From: Rhizobium sp. ARZ01
Lineage (GTDB): Bacteria > Pseudomonadota > Alphaproteobacteria > Rhizobiales > Rhizobiaceae
DNA length: 64,000 nucleotides
Assembly: GCF_014851675.1 (NCBI RefSeq)
Contig: NZ_JACVAE010000001.1
Location: 62,001 to 126,000 of the forward strand
Direction: 5' to 3'
Shown here: piece after piece, positions 45,145 to 55,052 of the stretch
How positions within the stretch are numbered: the stretch's first letter is position 1
Layout of the letters: the number at the start of each line of letters is the position of its first letter
Translations under genes and position numbers: made by a program
The notes under the pieces: generated by a model
Databases searched by the model: none
The model's input: only the letters and a program-made list of their open reading frames with translations
Told to the model about the DNA's origin: nothing

Positions 45145-48102
45145 ATGAGCAAGAAATTGAAATCTATCGCGGCGCTCCAGGCGCCGCTCGCGCTGGATCT
45201 GTTGGCAGCCGGCTACACCATCCCCGGCGTCGGCGATCAGACGGTATATGGTGATGATAGCGCAAATGCGATCAGCACCGGGTCCGGCCGCGACCGGATC
45301 AGCTCGGGTCTCGGTGCCGATAGGATCGATGCCGGCACTGGAGACGATGAAATCAGATATTTCACGCTGGCAGAGCTTTCCGGCGACACGATCAACGGTG
45401 GACTGGGTTTCGATGAGCTCGAAATCGATTTCGGCAGTTCGTCCGCGGGCGTTACCTTTGCCGCATTCGATCCGATCATCGCAAAGACCGTTTTCGGCGC
45501 CAGCATCGTCAACGTCGAACAGTTCGAGCTCCACGGCAGCAGCTATGCCGACAGTTTCACGGGCGGCCGGTGGAACGACTGGTTTGTCGGCGGCGCTGGC
45601 AATGACATCCTCAACGGCGGGATTGGCCGGGATTGGCTCGACGGTGGCGACGGCAACGACAGGCTCTCCGGCGGCAACGGCAACGACACGCTGATGGGCG
45701 AGTACGGCGACGACATCATTTCCGGCGGCTACGGAGAAGACTACATCTCCGGAGGCGACGGCAATGACGCCATGTGGGGTGGTGCCGGCTACGACTATAT
45801 GTATGGCTATGCCGGCAACGACAACATCAAGGGTGAAGGCGAAAACGACACCATTTCCGGCGGGGGCGGGCGCGACACCATCGACGGCGGCGCCGGCAAC
45901 GACACGCTCGCCGGCGACAGCGACAACGACACGGTTCTGGGCGGCGCCGGCAACGACACGATCCGCCATAACATGGAAAGCTGGGCCGGCGACGGCAAGG
46001 ATGTGCTCGACGGCGGCGCTGACGTCGACACGCTCGTCCTGCATGGGTTTGCCGGGACCTTTACTGCAAAGGCCTCGACTGTAAAGCAGACCCTTTCCAA
46101 CGGCACGACCATCGTCAATTTCGAGGCTTACGACATCTATGGCTCGGAGGGTGCGGACAGGCTCACTGGCTGGTCAGGCGCGGACATGCTTTCGGGCAAT
46201 TCCGGCAACGACACGCTGACTGGTCTCGGCGGCAACGACCACATCGCGAGCGGCCTTGGCATCGATGTTCTCGACGGCGGCGACGGCAACGACCTTCTGA
46301 TTGCCGGCAGCGGCGGCAAGGACACCATCAGGGCCGGCAAGGGCTACGACAGCGTCTGGATCGAACGATACGATAGCAGGAGCAACCTGACGTTCAGCGT
46401 CTCGGGAACAAAGGCCACGCTTTCGGACGGCACCGTCGTCACAGACGGCGAGAGCTTCAGTGTCACAACCGGCAGCGGCAACGACGTGCTCACAGCCGGG
46501 ACCGCCAGCTTCGTGGACTTTGATGCCGGTACCGGCAACAACAGAATGACCGGCGGCAAGGGCAACGACCTCTTCTACAGCGGCAGCGGCAACGACATCA
46601 CCAAAGGCGGAGATGGCAACGACCGCATCCTCGACTATGGCGGTGGCACCAACACGCTCGATGGCGGCAATGGAAATGACTATCTGTCGGCCGAAACGCA
46701 TACGGGAACCGCGCTGACGACCATATTCGGCGGTGCCGGCAACGACACGGTGCTGGTGAACAACGGCGGCGGCTCGATCGCCGGAAGGTTTATCGCCGAT
46801 GGCGGCATAGGGACGGATACGCTTTGGGTCAACCGCTATGACAGCAAGGCGAACCTGAGCTTCGTGCTGTCCGCTAACGCGACGCTGGTGAACGGCGGCG
46901 TCACCGCGAAGAACTTCGAGCGCGTCAATCTGACTTCAGGCTCGGGCCACGATTCACTGACAGGCGGCAGCCTCAGTGACAACCTGAACGGCATGAGCGG
47001 CAACGATACGCTCAAGGGGCTCGCCGGCAACGACTACCTGACGGGTTGGATCGGCGCCGACAGGCTTTACGGTGGCGATGGCAACGACATCATTTGGGGT
47101 TCCGGTGGCCTTCCGGACACCGGCGCCGACAAGCTCTACGGCGAAAATGGCAACGATATCCTCCACATGGACGCCGGGGACGCTGCCTCGGGAGGGAGCG
47201 GTACCGACCGTGTCATCATCGACTGCAGCGAAGTTTCGTCCGACGTCTCCTTCGTCTTCAGCACCGGTACGGTCAAGGTGAATGCCAACACCTACTTCAC
47301 TGGCATGGAAGTGATGGAATACACCGGCGGTTCCGGTCGGGACGCGGTCACCGGCAGTGTAAACAGCGACTTCCTCGAAGGTGGTGCCGGTAACGACACC
47401 CTCAAGGGCGGCAACGGCAACGACATTCTCATTGACGGCAAGGGCAATGACAGGCTCTACGGCGATGCGGGCAACGACAAGTTCATCCGCTACACCGATG
47501 AAGACGGCACCGATTATTTCAACGGTGGCTCAGGCATCGACACGGTCAGCCTGAACGTCGTTTCAGACCGGTCCGTCATCATCGATCTCGAAAACAACGC
47601 GAAGAACGGCGGCGTTGCCTCCGGCCTGAGCCTGGTGAGCATCGAGAACGTAATCGGTGGGGGCAGGGACGATACGATCCTTGGCAGCGCGGCGGCCAAC
47701 ACGCTGAAGGGTAGTTTCGGCGACGACAAGCTCGATGGTCGTGCCGGAAACGACAAGCTCGAAGGCGGTGGTCATGGCGACACCCTGACCGGCGGATTGG
47801 GCGCGGATCAGTTCATCTACGCTTCGGGCGATGCGGTAGGCTCCGGCGACCGGATCACCGACTTCAAACGCGGAGAGGACAAGCTCGTCATCGACAACGG
47901 CGTGTTCGGCTTCTCCAAGCTCGTGCTTTACTCTGGCAACGACCTGAAGGCGACCGGAACAGCCGCCCAGTTCTTCTTCGAAAAGGACAACGGCCGGCTG
48001 TGGTATGACGGCGACGGCAGCGGCAATGAGAAGGACGCGGTTCTGGTCGCCACCCTCGACAAGGTGACTTCGCTCTCCGCTACCGACTTTCTGCTGATTT
48101 GA
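45145..48102 (+). CDS. RTX (hemolysin-type Ca2+-binding) repeat protein, probable type I secretion substrate
   Basis: A 985-residue acidic, Gly/Asp/Asn-rich protein without signal peptide or cysteines in its repeats. From about residue 150 to 900 it holds many nonapeptides of the form GGxGxDxLx (GGDGNDRLSG, GGAGNDTLAG and others), arranged in blocks separated by beta-rich inserts. These coil into Ca2+-filled parallel beta rolls outside the cell. The last 100 residues (GGLGADQFIYASG, then SGDRITDFKRGEDKLVID, ending in TDFLLI) are a typical C-terminal type I export signal region. No dedicated ABC/HlyD/TolC exporter adjoins it. It may be an adhesin, matrix or enzyme-less surface protein; no catalytic domain is visible. 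ATG 45145 follows AGAGGGAG. Confidence 0.9.
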   Translation: MSKKLKSIAALQAPLALDLLAAGYTIPGVGDQTVYGDDSANAISTGSGRDRISSGLGADRIDAGTGDDEIRYFTLAELSGDTINGGLGFDELEIDFGSSSAGVTFAAFDPIIAKTVFGASIVNVEQFELHGSSYADSFTGGRWNDWFVGGAGNDILNGGIGRDWLDGGDGNDRLSGGNGNDTLMGEYGDDIISGGYGEDYISGGDGNDAMWGGAGYDYMYGYAGNDNIKGEGENDTISGGGGRDTIDGGAGNDTLAGDSDNDTVLGGAGNDTIRHNMESWAGDGKDVLDGGADVDTLVLHGFAGTFTAKASTVKQTLSNGTTIVNFEAYDIYGSEGADRLTGWSGADMLSGNSGNDTLTGLGGNDHIASGLGIDVLDGGDGNDLLIAGSGGKDTIRAGKGYDSVWIERYDSRSNLTFSVSGTKATLSDGTVVTDGESFSVTTGSGNDVLTAGTASFVDFDAGTGNNRMTGGKGNDLFYSGSGNDITKGGDGNDRILDYGGGTNTLDGGNGNDYLSAETHTGTALTTIFGGAGNDTVLVNNGGGSIAGRFIADGGIGTDTLWVNRYDSKANLSFVLSANATLVNGGVTAKNFERVNLTSGSGHDSLTGGSLSDNLNGMSGNDTLKGLAGNDYLTGWIGADRLYGGDGNDIIWGSGGLPDTGADKLYGENGNDILHMDAGDAASGGSGTDRVIIDCSEVSSDVSFVFSTGTVKVNANTYFTGMEVMEYTGGSGRDAVTGSVNSDFLEGGAGNDTLKGGNGNDILIDGKGNDRLYGDAGNDKFIRYTDEDGTDYFNGGSGIDTVSLNVVSDRSVIIDLENNAKNGGVASGLSLVSIENVIGGGRDDTILGSAAANTLKGSFGDDKLDGRAGNDKLEGGGHGDTLTGGLGADQFIYASGDAVGSGDRITDFKRGEDKLVIDNGVFGFSKLVLYSGNDLKATGTAAQFFFEKDNGRLWYDGDGSGNEKDAVLVATLDKVTSLSATDFLLI

Positions 48103-48160
48103 AGGAGGGCTGGCGAAGCCGAGCGTTTCGTTAGTCCGCACGATAGGCAAAAGCATCCAA

Positions 48161-48195
48161 GAGAGGCCGTCGGGAAGTCTTCCCGGTGGCCTCTC
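48161..48195 (+). terminator. Hairpin after the RTX gene
   Basis: GAGAGGCC (48161-48168) pairs with GGCCTCTC (48188-48195), and CGGGAA with TTCCCG inside, around a GTC loop. It is a long stable stem with only a short T-C stretch after it, 58 bases past the stop; a likely terminator. The remaining gap to napE holds a short palindrome and no gene. Confidence 0.65.
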
Positions 48196-48261
48196 TTCCC
48201 ATGGGACACGGGCGAATAGCGGCCTCGGCCCGGGTATTCAGGCTGTCGTGCAAATGCATGC

Positions 48262-48274
48262 TATTTGGCAAATA
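48262..48274. promoter_or_regulatory. Short perfect palindrome upstream of nap
   Basis: TATTTGGCAAATA is an exact 13-base palindrome 85 bases before the napE start. It is AT-flanked and could be bound by a regulator of nitrate respiration, but it does not match the FNR-family TTG-N8-CAA spacing seen elsewhere in this window. Confidence 0.3.
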
Positions 48275-48358
48275 TACGAGCTAACTAATTATTGCAGCTA
48301 GGTCTTTATTTCTGTGTAACCGACGCTACTATTGTTCGCGACAAAGTGAGGTGTCGAT

Positions 48359-48550
48359 TTGTCTGAGCTATCTTCCGACCAACCGGCTTCGCACGACAGG
48401 CGTACCAGGCGTCGTGTCGAGCTGATCGCATTCTTCGTGCTGGCCTTTGGCATATGGCCATTGGTCGCCGTCGGCGTGGTGGGTGGATACGGCTTCCTCG
48501 TCTGGATGTTCCAGATCATTTACGGACCACCCGGCCCCCCGGGACATTGA
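48359..48550 (+). CDS. napE: Periplasmic nitrate reductase, NapE protein
   Basis: A 63-residue membrane protein: a basic N-terminus (DRRTRRRVE) then one hydrophobic helix (LIAFFVLAFGIWPLVAVGVV, residues about 22-41) and a Pro/Gly tail (YGPPGPPGH). NapE is a small inner-membrane subunit of Nap of unknown exact role. The start is TTG 48359, with GAGGTG just upstream; no in-frame ATG fits better. It is the first gene of napEFDABC, 7 bases before napF. Confidence 0.88.
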   Translation: MSELSSDQPASHDRRTRRRVELIAFFVLAFGIWPLVAVGVVGGYGFLVWMFQIIYGPPGPPGH

Positions 48551-48557
48551 GGATGTG

Positions 48558-49058
48558 ATGCGGACAGAGCCGATATCACGTCGGGAGCTTTTCGTTGGCC
48601 GATCGGTCGCCAGAGCGGCGACTATCTGTCCTCCGGGGGCAACCCCGGAAAGCCTTGAAGCCTGTACCGGTTGCGGGCGCTGTGCCGAGCGATGTCCCAG
48701 CGGCATTATCCGTCTGAGTGACGGTGGGCCTTCCATCGATTTTGCACTGGGCGAATGCACGTTCTGCGGCGAATGCAGCGCCGCTTGTCCCGAGCCGGTC
48801 TTTTTGTCGAAGGGCGCCACGCAGTTTCCGCATGTGGCGGTGGTCAGCGATACTTGCCTGGCCAAACGCGACGTCTCCTGCCAGTCTTGCGGAGAATGTT
48901 GTCCCGAGCAGGCGATCCGCTTTCGTCCGCGCATTGGCGGGCCTTTCGTTCCGGAACTGAACGAAGAGATCTGCACTGGGTGCGGAGCATGCCTGAGCGT
49001 GTGCCCCGTCGGCGCGATCGGGCTTCAGGCGCGCCAGATGGAGGCTGCCAATGCCTGA
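48558..49058 (+). CDS. napF: NapF ferredoxin-type protein
   Basis: A 166-residue cytoplasmic iron-sulfur protein. Cys motifs CTGCGRCAERCP, CTFCGECSAACPEP, then C-x7-CQSCGECCPE and CTGCGACLSVCP can hold up to four [4Fe-4S] clusters. NapF helps mature NapA before Tat export. ATG 48558 with GAGG upstream is used; the longer frame overlaps napE. Its end overlaps napD by 8 bases, so translation is coupled. Confidence 0.93.
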   Translation: MRTEPISRRELFVGRSVARAATICPPGATPESLEACTGCGRCAERCPSGIIRLSDGGPSIDFALGECTFCGECSAACPEPVFLSKGATQFPHVAVVSDTCLAKRDVSCQSCGECCPEQAIRFRPRIGGPFVPELNEEICTGCGACLSVCPVGAIGLQARQMEAANA

Positions 49059-49338
49059 ACAGTCGAAGCGCTACCATGTTTCCAGTGCTGTCATCGCGAC
49101 GATGCCGGCGCACACCGAGGCCATCCTCGGGGAAATTGCAAAGATGGAAAACGTCGAGATCCACGGCCACGGCGGCGGTAAGATCGTCGTCGTGATCGAG
49201 GGAACGAGCACGGGCATGCTCGGCGAGTGCCTGACGCGAATATCGCTTCTGGAGGGCGTAATCGCGGCGAACATGGTGTTCGAGCATGTCGAGACAGAGG
49301 AGAATGGAAGCGATGACCGGAATACTGACGCGGCGTGA
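49051..49338 (+). CDS. napD: NapD, NapA signal-peptide chaperone
   Basis: A 95-residue protein with the ferredoxin-like fold of Nap[32 protein letters not shown] and later [27 protein letters not shown]. It binds the twin-arginine signal of NapA and delays export until the molybdenum cofactor is in place. It overlaps napF by 8 bases and napA by 26. Confidence 0.93.
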   Translation: MPEQSKRYHVSSAVIATMPAHTEAILGEIAKMENVEIHGHGGGKIVVVIEGTSTGMLGECLTRISLLEGVIAANMVFEHVETEENGSDDRNTDAA

Positions 49339-51817
49339 CATCCTGAAGGCCCATGCCGCCGGCATAGCCGCGGCTACCGCCGGTGTCGCGCTTCCCGCCG
49401 CCGCCCAGCCGGTGCCTGGCGGTGTCGAGGCGCTCGAGATCAAATGGTCCAAAGCCCCCTGCCGCTTCTGCGGGACGGGTTGCGGCGTGATGGTCGGTGT
49501 CAAGGACGGCCAAGTCGTTGCCACCCACGGCGACAGCCAGGCCGAGGTCAATCGCGGGCTGAACTGCATCAAGGGTTATTTTCTCTCAAAGATCATGTAC
49601 GGCGAGGATCGGCTGACCACCCCGCTGCTTCGCAAGCGCGGCGGCGTTTACGCCAAGGATGGCGAGTTCGAGCCGGTGAGTTGGGACGAGGCCTTCGACG
49701 TGATGGCCGAGCAGTGTAAGAAGACTTTGAAGGAGAAAGGCCCGACGGCCGTCGGCATGTTCGGTTCCGGCCAGTGGACCGTCTTCGAAGGCTACGCCGC
49801 GACGAAACTGATGCGCGCCGGCTTCCGCTCCAACAACCTTGATCCGAACGCCCGGCACTGCATGGCCTCTGCCGCTTACGCTTTCATGCGCACCTTCGGC
49901 ATGGATGAGCCGATGGGCGTCTATGACGATTTCGAACATGCGGACGCCTTCGTGCTCTGGGGTTCGAACATGGCGGAGATGCACCCGATCCTCTGGACGC
50001 GCGTTGCTGATCGTCGTCTCGGTCATCCACATGTCCGGGTCTCTGTGCTCTCGACGTTTACCCACCGCAGCATGGATCTCGCCGACATTCCCATTGTCTT
50101 CAAGCCGGGAACGGATCTGGCGATCCTCAACTACATCGCCAACCACATTATCCAGACCGGGCGTGTGAACCAGGACTTCGTCCAGAAACATACGAGGTTT
50201 GCCCGCGGCGCCACCGATATCGGCTACGGCTTGCGCCCGGACAATCCGCTGGAAATGAAGGCGGCCAATGCCGCTGACCCCGGGAAGATGGAGCCGATCG
50301 ACTTCGACGCGTTCAAGGAGTTCGTATCCGAATACACACTGGAAAAAACGGCTGAGATGACCGGCGTCGATCCAGGCTTCCTGGAGCAGCTTGCCGAGCT
50401 CTACGCCGACCCGAACACCAAGGTCATGTCGCTCTGGACCATGGGCTTCAACCAGCATGTGCGCGGCGTCTGGGCGAACCAGATGGTCTACAACCTCCAT
50501 CTCTTGACCGGAAAGATCTCCGAGCCGGGCAACAGCCCGTTCTCGCTGACCGGACAGCCCTCCGCCTGTGGCACGGCGCGCGAGGTTGGCACCTTCGCCC
50601 ACCGCCTGCCGGCGGACATGACGGTAACCAACCCCGAGCACCGCAAGCATGCGGAAGAAATTTGGCGCATTCCGCACGGCATTATCCCGGAAAAGCCGGG
50701 CTACCATGCCGTGCAGCAGGACCGCATGCTCAAGGACGGCAAGCTCAATTTCTACTGGGTGCAGGTCAATAACAACGTCCAGGCCGGCCCGAACACCGCC
50801 AACGAGACCTGGCAGGGTTACCGCAACCCCGAAAACTTCATCGTCGTTTCCGATGCCTATCCGACGATCACTGCGATGAGCGCGGACCTGATCCTGCCAG
50901 CCGCCATGTGGGTGGAAAAGGAGGGGGCCTACGGGAACGCGGAACGCCGCACCCATGTCTGGCACCAGCTCGTCAAAGCCCCCGGTGAAGGCCGGTCGGA
51001 CCTATGGCAGCTCGTCGAGTTCTCCAAGCGCTTCACGACCGATGAGGTCTGGCCAGCCGATATTCTCGATGCCAACCCGCAGTACCGCGGCAAGACGCTG
51101 TACGATGTGCTCTTCCGCAACGGCGAGGTAGACCGGTTTCCGCTCAGCGAGATCAATGCGGAATACGACAATCAAGAGGCCCAGGACTTCGGCTTCTACC
51201 TCCAGAAGGGCCTTTTCGAGGAGTACGCGACCTTCGGGCGGGGGCACGGCCACGACCTTGCGCCCTACGACACCTACCACGAGGTCCGCGGACTGCGCTG
51301 GCCGGTGGTCGACGGCAAGGAAACGCTGTGGCGCTATCGCGAGGGTTACGACCCCTATGTGAAGCCGGGTGAGGGCGTCAAGTTCTACGGCCAGAAGGAC
51401 GGCAAGGCAGTCATCCTCGCCGTGCCCTACGAGCCGCCGGCGGAATCGCCGGACGAGGAATATGACGTCTGGCTGGTGACCGGCCGCGTGCTGGAGCACT
51501 GGCATTCAGGCTCGATGACGATGCGCGTTCCTGAACTCTACAAGGCATTTCCGGGGGCACGGGTCTTCATGAACGCTGATGACGCCCGCAAGCGCGGAAT
51601 CAACCAGGGCGCGGAAGTGCGTATCGTCTCGCGGCGCGGCGAAATCCGCTCACGCGTTGAGACGCGCGGGCGCAACCGAATGCCCGCCGGCGTCATCTTC
51701 GTCCCCTGGTTCGACGCGAGCCAGTTGATCAACAAGGTCACGCTCGACGCCACCGATCCCATCTCCAAACAGACGGATTTCAAGAAATGCGCGGTCAAAA
51801 TTCTCCCCGTCGCCTGA
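49313..51817 (+). CDS. napA: Periplasmic nitrate reductase catalytic subunit NapA
   Basis: An 834-residue Mo-bis-MGD enzyme that reduces nitrate to nitrite in the periplasm, the usual NapA length. A Tat signal ([13 protein letters not shown]) leads the protein. Cys50, Cys53 and Cys57 (CRFCGTGC) and Cys85 (LNCIKG) hold the [4Fe-4S] cluster; the Mo-ligand Cys is in NARHCMASA. The molybdopterin-dinucleotide domain at the C-terminus includes [19 protein letters not shown] take ATG 49313 as the start; ATG 49304 is also possible. It receives electrons from NapB and depends on the modABC and cofactor supply. Confidence 0.97.
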   Translation: MTGILTRRDILKAHAAGIAAATAGVALPAAAQPVPGGVEALEIKWSKAPCRFCGTGCGVMVGVKDGQVVATHGDSQAEVNRGLNCIKGYFLSKIMYGEDRLTTPLLRKRGGVYAKDGEFEPVSWDEAFDVMAEQCKKTLKEKGPTAVGMFGSGQWTVFEGYAATKLMRAGFRSNNLDPNARHCMASAAYAFMRTFGMDEPMGVYDDFEHADAFVLWGSNMAEMHPILWTRVADRRLGHPHVRVSVLSTFTHRSMDLADIPIVFKPGTDLAILNYIANHIIQTGRVNQDFVQKHTRFARGATDIGYGLRPDNPLEMKAANAADPGKMEPIDFDAFKEFVSEYTLEKTAEMTGVDPGFLEQLAELYADPNTKVMSLWTMGFNQHVRGVWANQMVYNLHLLTGKISEPGNSPFSLTGQPSACGTAREVGTFAHRLPADMTVTNPEHRKHAEEIWRIPHGIIPEKPGYHAVQQDRMLKDGKLNFYWVQVNNNVQAGPNTANETWQGYRNPENFIVVSDAYPTITAMSADLILPAAMWVEKEGAYGNAERRTHVWHQLVKAPGEGRSDLWQLVEFSKRFTTDEVWPADILDANPQYRGKTLYDVLFRNGEVDRFPLSEINAEYDNQEAQDFGFYLQKGLFEEYATFGRGHGHDLAPYDTYHEVRGLRWPVVDGKETLWRYREGYDPYVKPGEGVKFYGQKDGKAVILAVPYEPPAESPDEEYDVWLVTGRVLEHWHSGSMTMRVPELYKAFPGARVFMNADDARKRGINQGAEVRIVSRRGEIRSRVETRGRNRMPAGVIFVPWFDASQLINKVTLDATDPISKQTDFKKCAVKILPVA

Positions 51818-52287
51818 GGCGACCTGATTGGATGGTGGTCGCGGCAGGAGTTCTGCTGTTTGTCGCGACAACCGCGATCGCCCAGGTGGTGCAGCAAACC
51901 GTGCCGCAATTGGAGGGGCCGACCCCATCCATGGCGACGGATGCCGCCGCACCTGTCCCGAAGTGGGTGGTGGACGACAAACGCAAGATGCGCGCCTATC
52001 CAGATCAGCCGCCGGTCATCCCGCATTCGATCGAGGGATATGAGCTGTCGGTGAACGCCAACAGGTGTCTGTCCTGCCACAAGCGCGAGTTCACGCAGGA
52101 TTCCGGCGCGCCGATGATCAGCGTGACACACTACATGACGCGTGACGGCCAGATGCTCGCGGATGTCTCCCCGCGGCGCTACTTCTGTACCGCCTGTCAT
52201 GTGCCGCAGGCAGACGCCAGCCCACTGGTGAAGAACGTCTTCAAGGACATGAGTGACATGGGCGTCAAGCCCGCCGGAAGCGAGTGA
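51787..52287 (+). CDS. napB: NapB, diheme cytochrome c subunit
   Basis: A 166-residue periplasmic cytochrome with an N-terminal signal or anchor ([17 protein letters not shown]) and two heme-binding motifs, CLSCH and CTACH; distal His ligands are available in IPHSIEG and VTHYMT. It passes electrons from NapC to NapA. It overlaps the napA end by 31 bases. A shorter start at the internal ATG near 51832 is possible because the first residues are Arg-rich. Confidence 0.95.
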   Translation: MRGQNSPRRLRRPDWMVVAAGVLLFVATTAIAQVVQQTVPQLEGPTPSMATDAAAPVPKWVVDDKRKMRAYPDQPPVIPHSIEGYELSVNANRCLSCHKREFTQDSGAPMISVTHYMTRDGQMLADVSPRRYFCTACHVPQADASPLVKNVFKDMSDMGVKPAGSE

Positions 52288-52291
52288 CGCC

Positions 52292-52990
52292 ATGTTCGCC
52301 TGGATCAAGAAAGTCGTCCTCTGGGCCTGGAAGATCATCGCCACGCCGGCCGGCACCCTCGGCCTCGGCTTCCTGACGCTTGGCGGCTTCGTCGGCGGCG
52401 TGATGTTCTGGGGCGCGTTCAATACCGCGCTTGAACTGACCAACACCGAGCAGTTCTGTACCTCGTGTCACGAGATGCGCGACAACGTCTATCAGGAGCT
52501 GACGCGCACCATTCATTTTTCGAACCGTTCTGGCGTTCGCGCCTCCTGTCCGGACTGTCACGTGCCGCACGAATGGACCGACAAGATTGCCCGCAAGATG
52601 CAGGCATCAAAGGAGGTCTGGGGCAAGATCTTCGGCACGATCAACACCCGGCCCAAATTTCTGGAGCACCGGTTGGAGCTTGCGCAGCACGAATGGGCAC
52701 GGCTGAAGGCCAATGACAGCCTTGAATGCCGCAACTGCCATTCGTCGACGGCGATGGACCTGCAGAAGCAGACGCAACGAGCCGCCGAGATCCATACGCG
52801 CTACCTGCTTCCCGGCAAGGCAACCTGCATCGATTGCCACAAGGGCATCGCGCATGAACTGCCCAACATGCAGGGGATCGATCCGGGCTGGAAGATGCCG
52901 CCGGAACTCGAAGGCAAGCCGACGGCCGGTCTCACGCCGATCGACGATCTGAGCCGCGCCATGGCGGAACTGCACGCCGACGCGTTCTGA
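52292..52990 (+). CDS. napC: NapC, membrane tetraheme quinol dehydrogenase
   Basis: A 232-residue NapC/NirT cytochrome: one N-terminal span (about residues 14-40) and four heme motifs CTSCH, CPDCH, CRNCH and CIDCH. It oxidises quinol and feeds NapB/NapA. Start ATG 52292 lies 4 bases after napB. It is the last nap gene, followed by a strong hairpin. Confidence 0.96.
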   Translation: MFAWIKKVVLWAWKIIATPAGTLGLGFLTLGGFVGGVMFWGAFNTALELTNTEQFCTSCHEMRDNVYQELTRTIHFSNRSGVRASCPDCHVPHEWTDKIARKMQASKEVWGKIFGTINTRPKFLEHRLELAQHEWARLKANDSLECRNCHSSTAMDLQKQTQRAAEIHTRYLLPGKATCIDCHKGIAHELPNMQGIDPGWKMPPELEGKPTAGLTPIDDLSRAMAELHADAF

Positions 52991-53002
52991 CCGGCAGGGT
53001 GA

Positions 53003-53023
53003 GCCCCCGGTCCTACCGGGGGC
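53003..53023 (+). terminator. Hairpin after napC
   Basis: GCCCCCGGT (53003-53011) pairs exactly with ACCGGGGGC (53015-53023) around CCT, 12 bases after the napC stop. There is no T-run, so it may act with Rho or as a 3' stabiliser. Confidence 0.6.
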
Positions 53024-53148
53024 GCCTGCATCACGATAGCGGGGTTGCGACGCAGGCGGGCATCCATGACGCCACAACCAGGGACGCACGCCGGCCTCGG
53101 GGTGGCGGTGTGCCAACCCGGCTCCCACCATTGTAGTCTTAAGAGACC

Positions 53149-53640
53149 TTACTGAGCTTCCTGGCAGGCCTTCAGCGCCTTGAAGGCGGCGTCGGTTCCG
53201 GCCAGCTTGACGACAATCGGATTGCCCCCTTCCGGGGTAATCGTGACGGCATTCTTTTTGGCAAGGTCGTAGATGAAGTCAGCATTGTTCACCCATACAT
53301 AGGCTCCCCGGTAGCCTCCGATCACCTGGGCCTCGGCTTCACCGCTGAATTTCTGGCCATCGACCTCAAAAAGAACTGGAATTCTCTCGCTGGAGGAAAC
53401 ATTGGCATCTGCCTTCGTGTAGATCGCCATATAGCCGCGCATCCCGCCCTTCGCGTCGATGCCCATCTGGATCTGCGTACCGTCGGCGTTGGCCTTCTTG
53501 ATTAGACATCCGGGGCCCATGTTGTCCAACACGAGGATCTCCCAGCCGGCTTCCGAACCGTATTTCTTCTGGGCGATTGCCCCCGTTGCAGTCACGGCCG
53601 AGATGGCCAGGGCCATTCCCACGATGATCTCGCTTCTCAT
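53149..53640 (-). CDS. Secreted small protein, unknown function
   Basis: A 163-residue exported protein: signal peptide MRSEIIVGMALAISAVTATG to AIAQ, then a beta-rich mature domain starting KKYGSEAGWEILVLDNMGPGC. It has two mature cysteines (in GPGCLI and KACQEAQ) that could form a disulfide. The pattern of a GW-start and a paired Cys loosely resembles the IalB-like exported family, but I cannot assign it. It is convergent with napC and stands alone on the minus strand, upstream of a gene-poor 600-base stretch. Confidence 0.65.
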   Translation of the reverse strand: MRSEIIVGMALAISAVTATGAIAQKKYGSEAGWEILVLDNMGPGCLIKKANADGTQIQMGIDAKGGMRGYMAIYTKADANVSSSERIPVLFEVDGQKFSGEAEAQVIGGYRGAYVWVNNADFIYDLAKKNAVTITPEGGNPIVVKLAGTDAAFKALKACQEAQ

Positions 53641-54246
53641 GACAGGCTCCTTTCTGGTTAGCTCGTTCCGAGTAAAAGCGTGCAGAAGATCTCAGGACAG
53701 AGGGACACTCCGCGCGCCCGGCCTATGTCAATTTTCACTATCGCCATTCTCCCGCAACCGCTCTTCAACTTCATTCCGCATAGCCCGAGATCAACCAGTG
53801 CAACGACGGTCAGGTCGTGTGAATCCGCGCGTTGGTCAACGCAGTTTGGCAGCGCTCGGCCGCTCGCAAGCAAATGCATCCCGCTCCCTGGTCAGGGACG
53901 AGAAGGTCCGGATGAGGTTTGAGTTGTCTCCTGCCTTCACTCCCATGTTGCTCGGGCTGTCCGCAGCTCGTCATGGTTGGGGAGAACAGGGCACAATATG
54001 CCACCATCAATGCTCAAAATCCAGCAAATGTGCCGCAATTCGAGGTTCAAGGAGTGGCAACACGGTGCACTGCGGCGTTGGGACCGGGCGCGGCGCCATG
54101 GCAAGTTGCTGTATTGGGAGGCATTTTTTGTGCCGCGCCGGGTCGCCAGAACACTCTGGCCGAATGCGCATTAGGGGGCCTGCGGCACTGGTCCGGCGCG
54201 CCATGCGGGAACCTCCGTGCCCGAAGCACCGAGCCGGTTGTCCGGC
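53641..54246. other. Gene-poor 600-base stretch
   Basis: No gene I can support. A plus-strand frame (about 53977-54174) would encode a 65-residue, very Arg/Trp-rich peptide, but it has no clear ribosome-binding site or known relative. The base composition is less biased than in the neighbouring nap genes. It may be decayed DNA from a lost gene. Confidence 0.4.
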
Positions 54247-54540
54247 TCAGTTGATCATCCTGTCGGGCGTCCACGGCGGATCATAGGTGAGCGTAACCGC
54301 GACGTCGCGCACGCCCTCGACGTCGGCAGCGCAGTGCTGGACTGCGTCCCTCAGGAAGGTTGCAGCAGGACAGCCGGGGGTCGTCGTCGTCATCGAGATT
54401 GCAACATGTCCGTCGCTGTCGCTGGTGACGCCGTAGATCAGCCCGATATCAACCACGCTCTTCCCCAACTCGGGATCCATGACGATCGTCAAGGCGTCTC
54501 GGATGCGCTGGTTTAGATCTCCGCGCTCGATCTGTGACAT
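54247..54540 (-). CDS. DUF59 / PaaD-like metal-sulfur cluster assembly protein
   Basis: A 97-residue MIP18/DUF59 protein: NQRIRDALTIVMDPELGKSVVDIGLIYGV at the N-terminus, and the signature TTTTPGCPAATFLRD with the conserved Cys. Relatives (PaaD, SufT) help build Fe-S or other metal centres. It lies 3 bases after the tandem DUF2249 gene at the end of a minus-strand operon, among denitrification genes. A role in repair or assembly of nitric-oxide-sensitive metal centres is a reasonable inference. Confidence 0.85.
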   Translation of the reverse strand: MSQIERGDLNQRIRDALTIVMDPELGKSVVDIGLIYGVTSDSDGHVAISMTTTTPGCPAATFLRDAVQHCAADVEGVRDVAVTLTYDPPWTPDRMIN

Positions 54541-54543
54541 CTG

Positions 54544-55050
54544 CTAACCCTTTCCCAAGCGGATCATGATGCGATAGTTCTCGCCCTTCTCGTCGAAATT
54601 GCCGAACCATTGATGCCCGCGCTTGGCGAGCTCCGGATAAAGCAGCAGCGGCTCGCGCGACAAAAGGGCGAAGATTACCTCTCCGGCCTTCCGGGATTCG
54701 GCTTCGGACAGGATCTGCACCAGGGGTTCGGGCGGCGGCAGGTCGGTCAGGTCCAGTTCCACGACGGGATCGGGCCAAAGTTCCGGGGCATCCAGGTCCT
54801 GAGACAGCTGCACATCGGGCGTAGCCTTGGGAACGAAGCGTATTTCGAAGCCGCCCTCGATCTCGGAGACCTCGTGATCGAACCCACGATTGGCCATGAC
54901 GGCGTAGAGCGGCTGGGGTCGGAAGGGGGCGATGAGCTTCAGGCCCTGTCCGGGACAGAGAGCGTCGACGGCCCCCATGATCGCCTGAAACGGCTCGCCG
55001 CCGTTCTCCAGGATGGGTCTGACGTCAAGTTCGGCAAAATTCTCGATCAT
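54544..55050 (-). CDS. Tandem DUF2249 protein
   Basis: A 168-residue soluble protein with two DUF2249 domains. The first (about residues 3-80) runs from ELDVRPILENGGEPFQAIM through LKLIAPFRPQPLYAVMANRGFDHEV; the second (about 90-165) from VELDLTDLPPPEPLVQI to GHQWFGNFDEKGENYRIMIR. DUF2249 is frequent in nitrate- and nitric-oxide-linked operons but its activity is unknown. The start is ATG 55050, with GGAG 6 bases upstream. It is 2 bases from the membrane protein gene and 3 from the DUF59 gene, so translation of all three is tight. Confidence 0.8.
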   Translation of the reverse strand: MIENFAELDVRPILENGGEPFQAIMGAVDALCPGQGLKLIAPFRPQPLYAVMANRGFDHEVSEIEGGFEIRFVPKATPDVQLSQDLDAPELWPDPVVELDLTDLPPPEPLVQILSEAESRKAGEVIFALLSREPLLLYPELAKRGHQWFGNFDEKGENYRIMIRLGKG

Positions 55051-55052
55051 TG

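Noticed and set aside
45595..47800. Regular short repeats resembling a CRISPR array
   Set aside because: They are in-frame 27-base codon repeats for RTX nonapeptides, variable in sequence and without spacers.
48333..48345. TTGTTCGCGACAA upstream of napE as an FNR-family box
   Set aside because: The half-sites are 7 rather than 8 bases apart, so it does not fit the 14-base box.
53977..54174. 65-codon plus-strand frame rich in Arg and Trp
   Set aside because: No clear ribosome-binding site or family; kept only as part of the gene-poor stretch.
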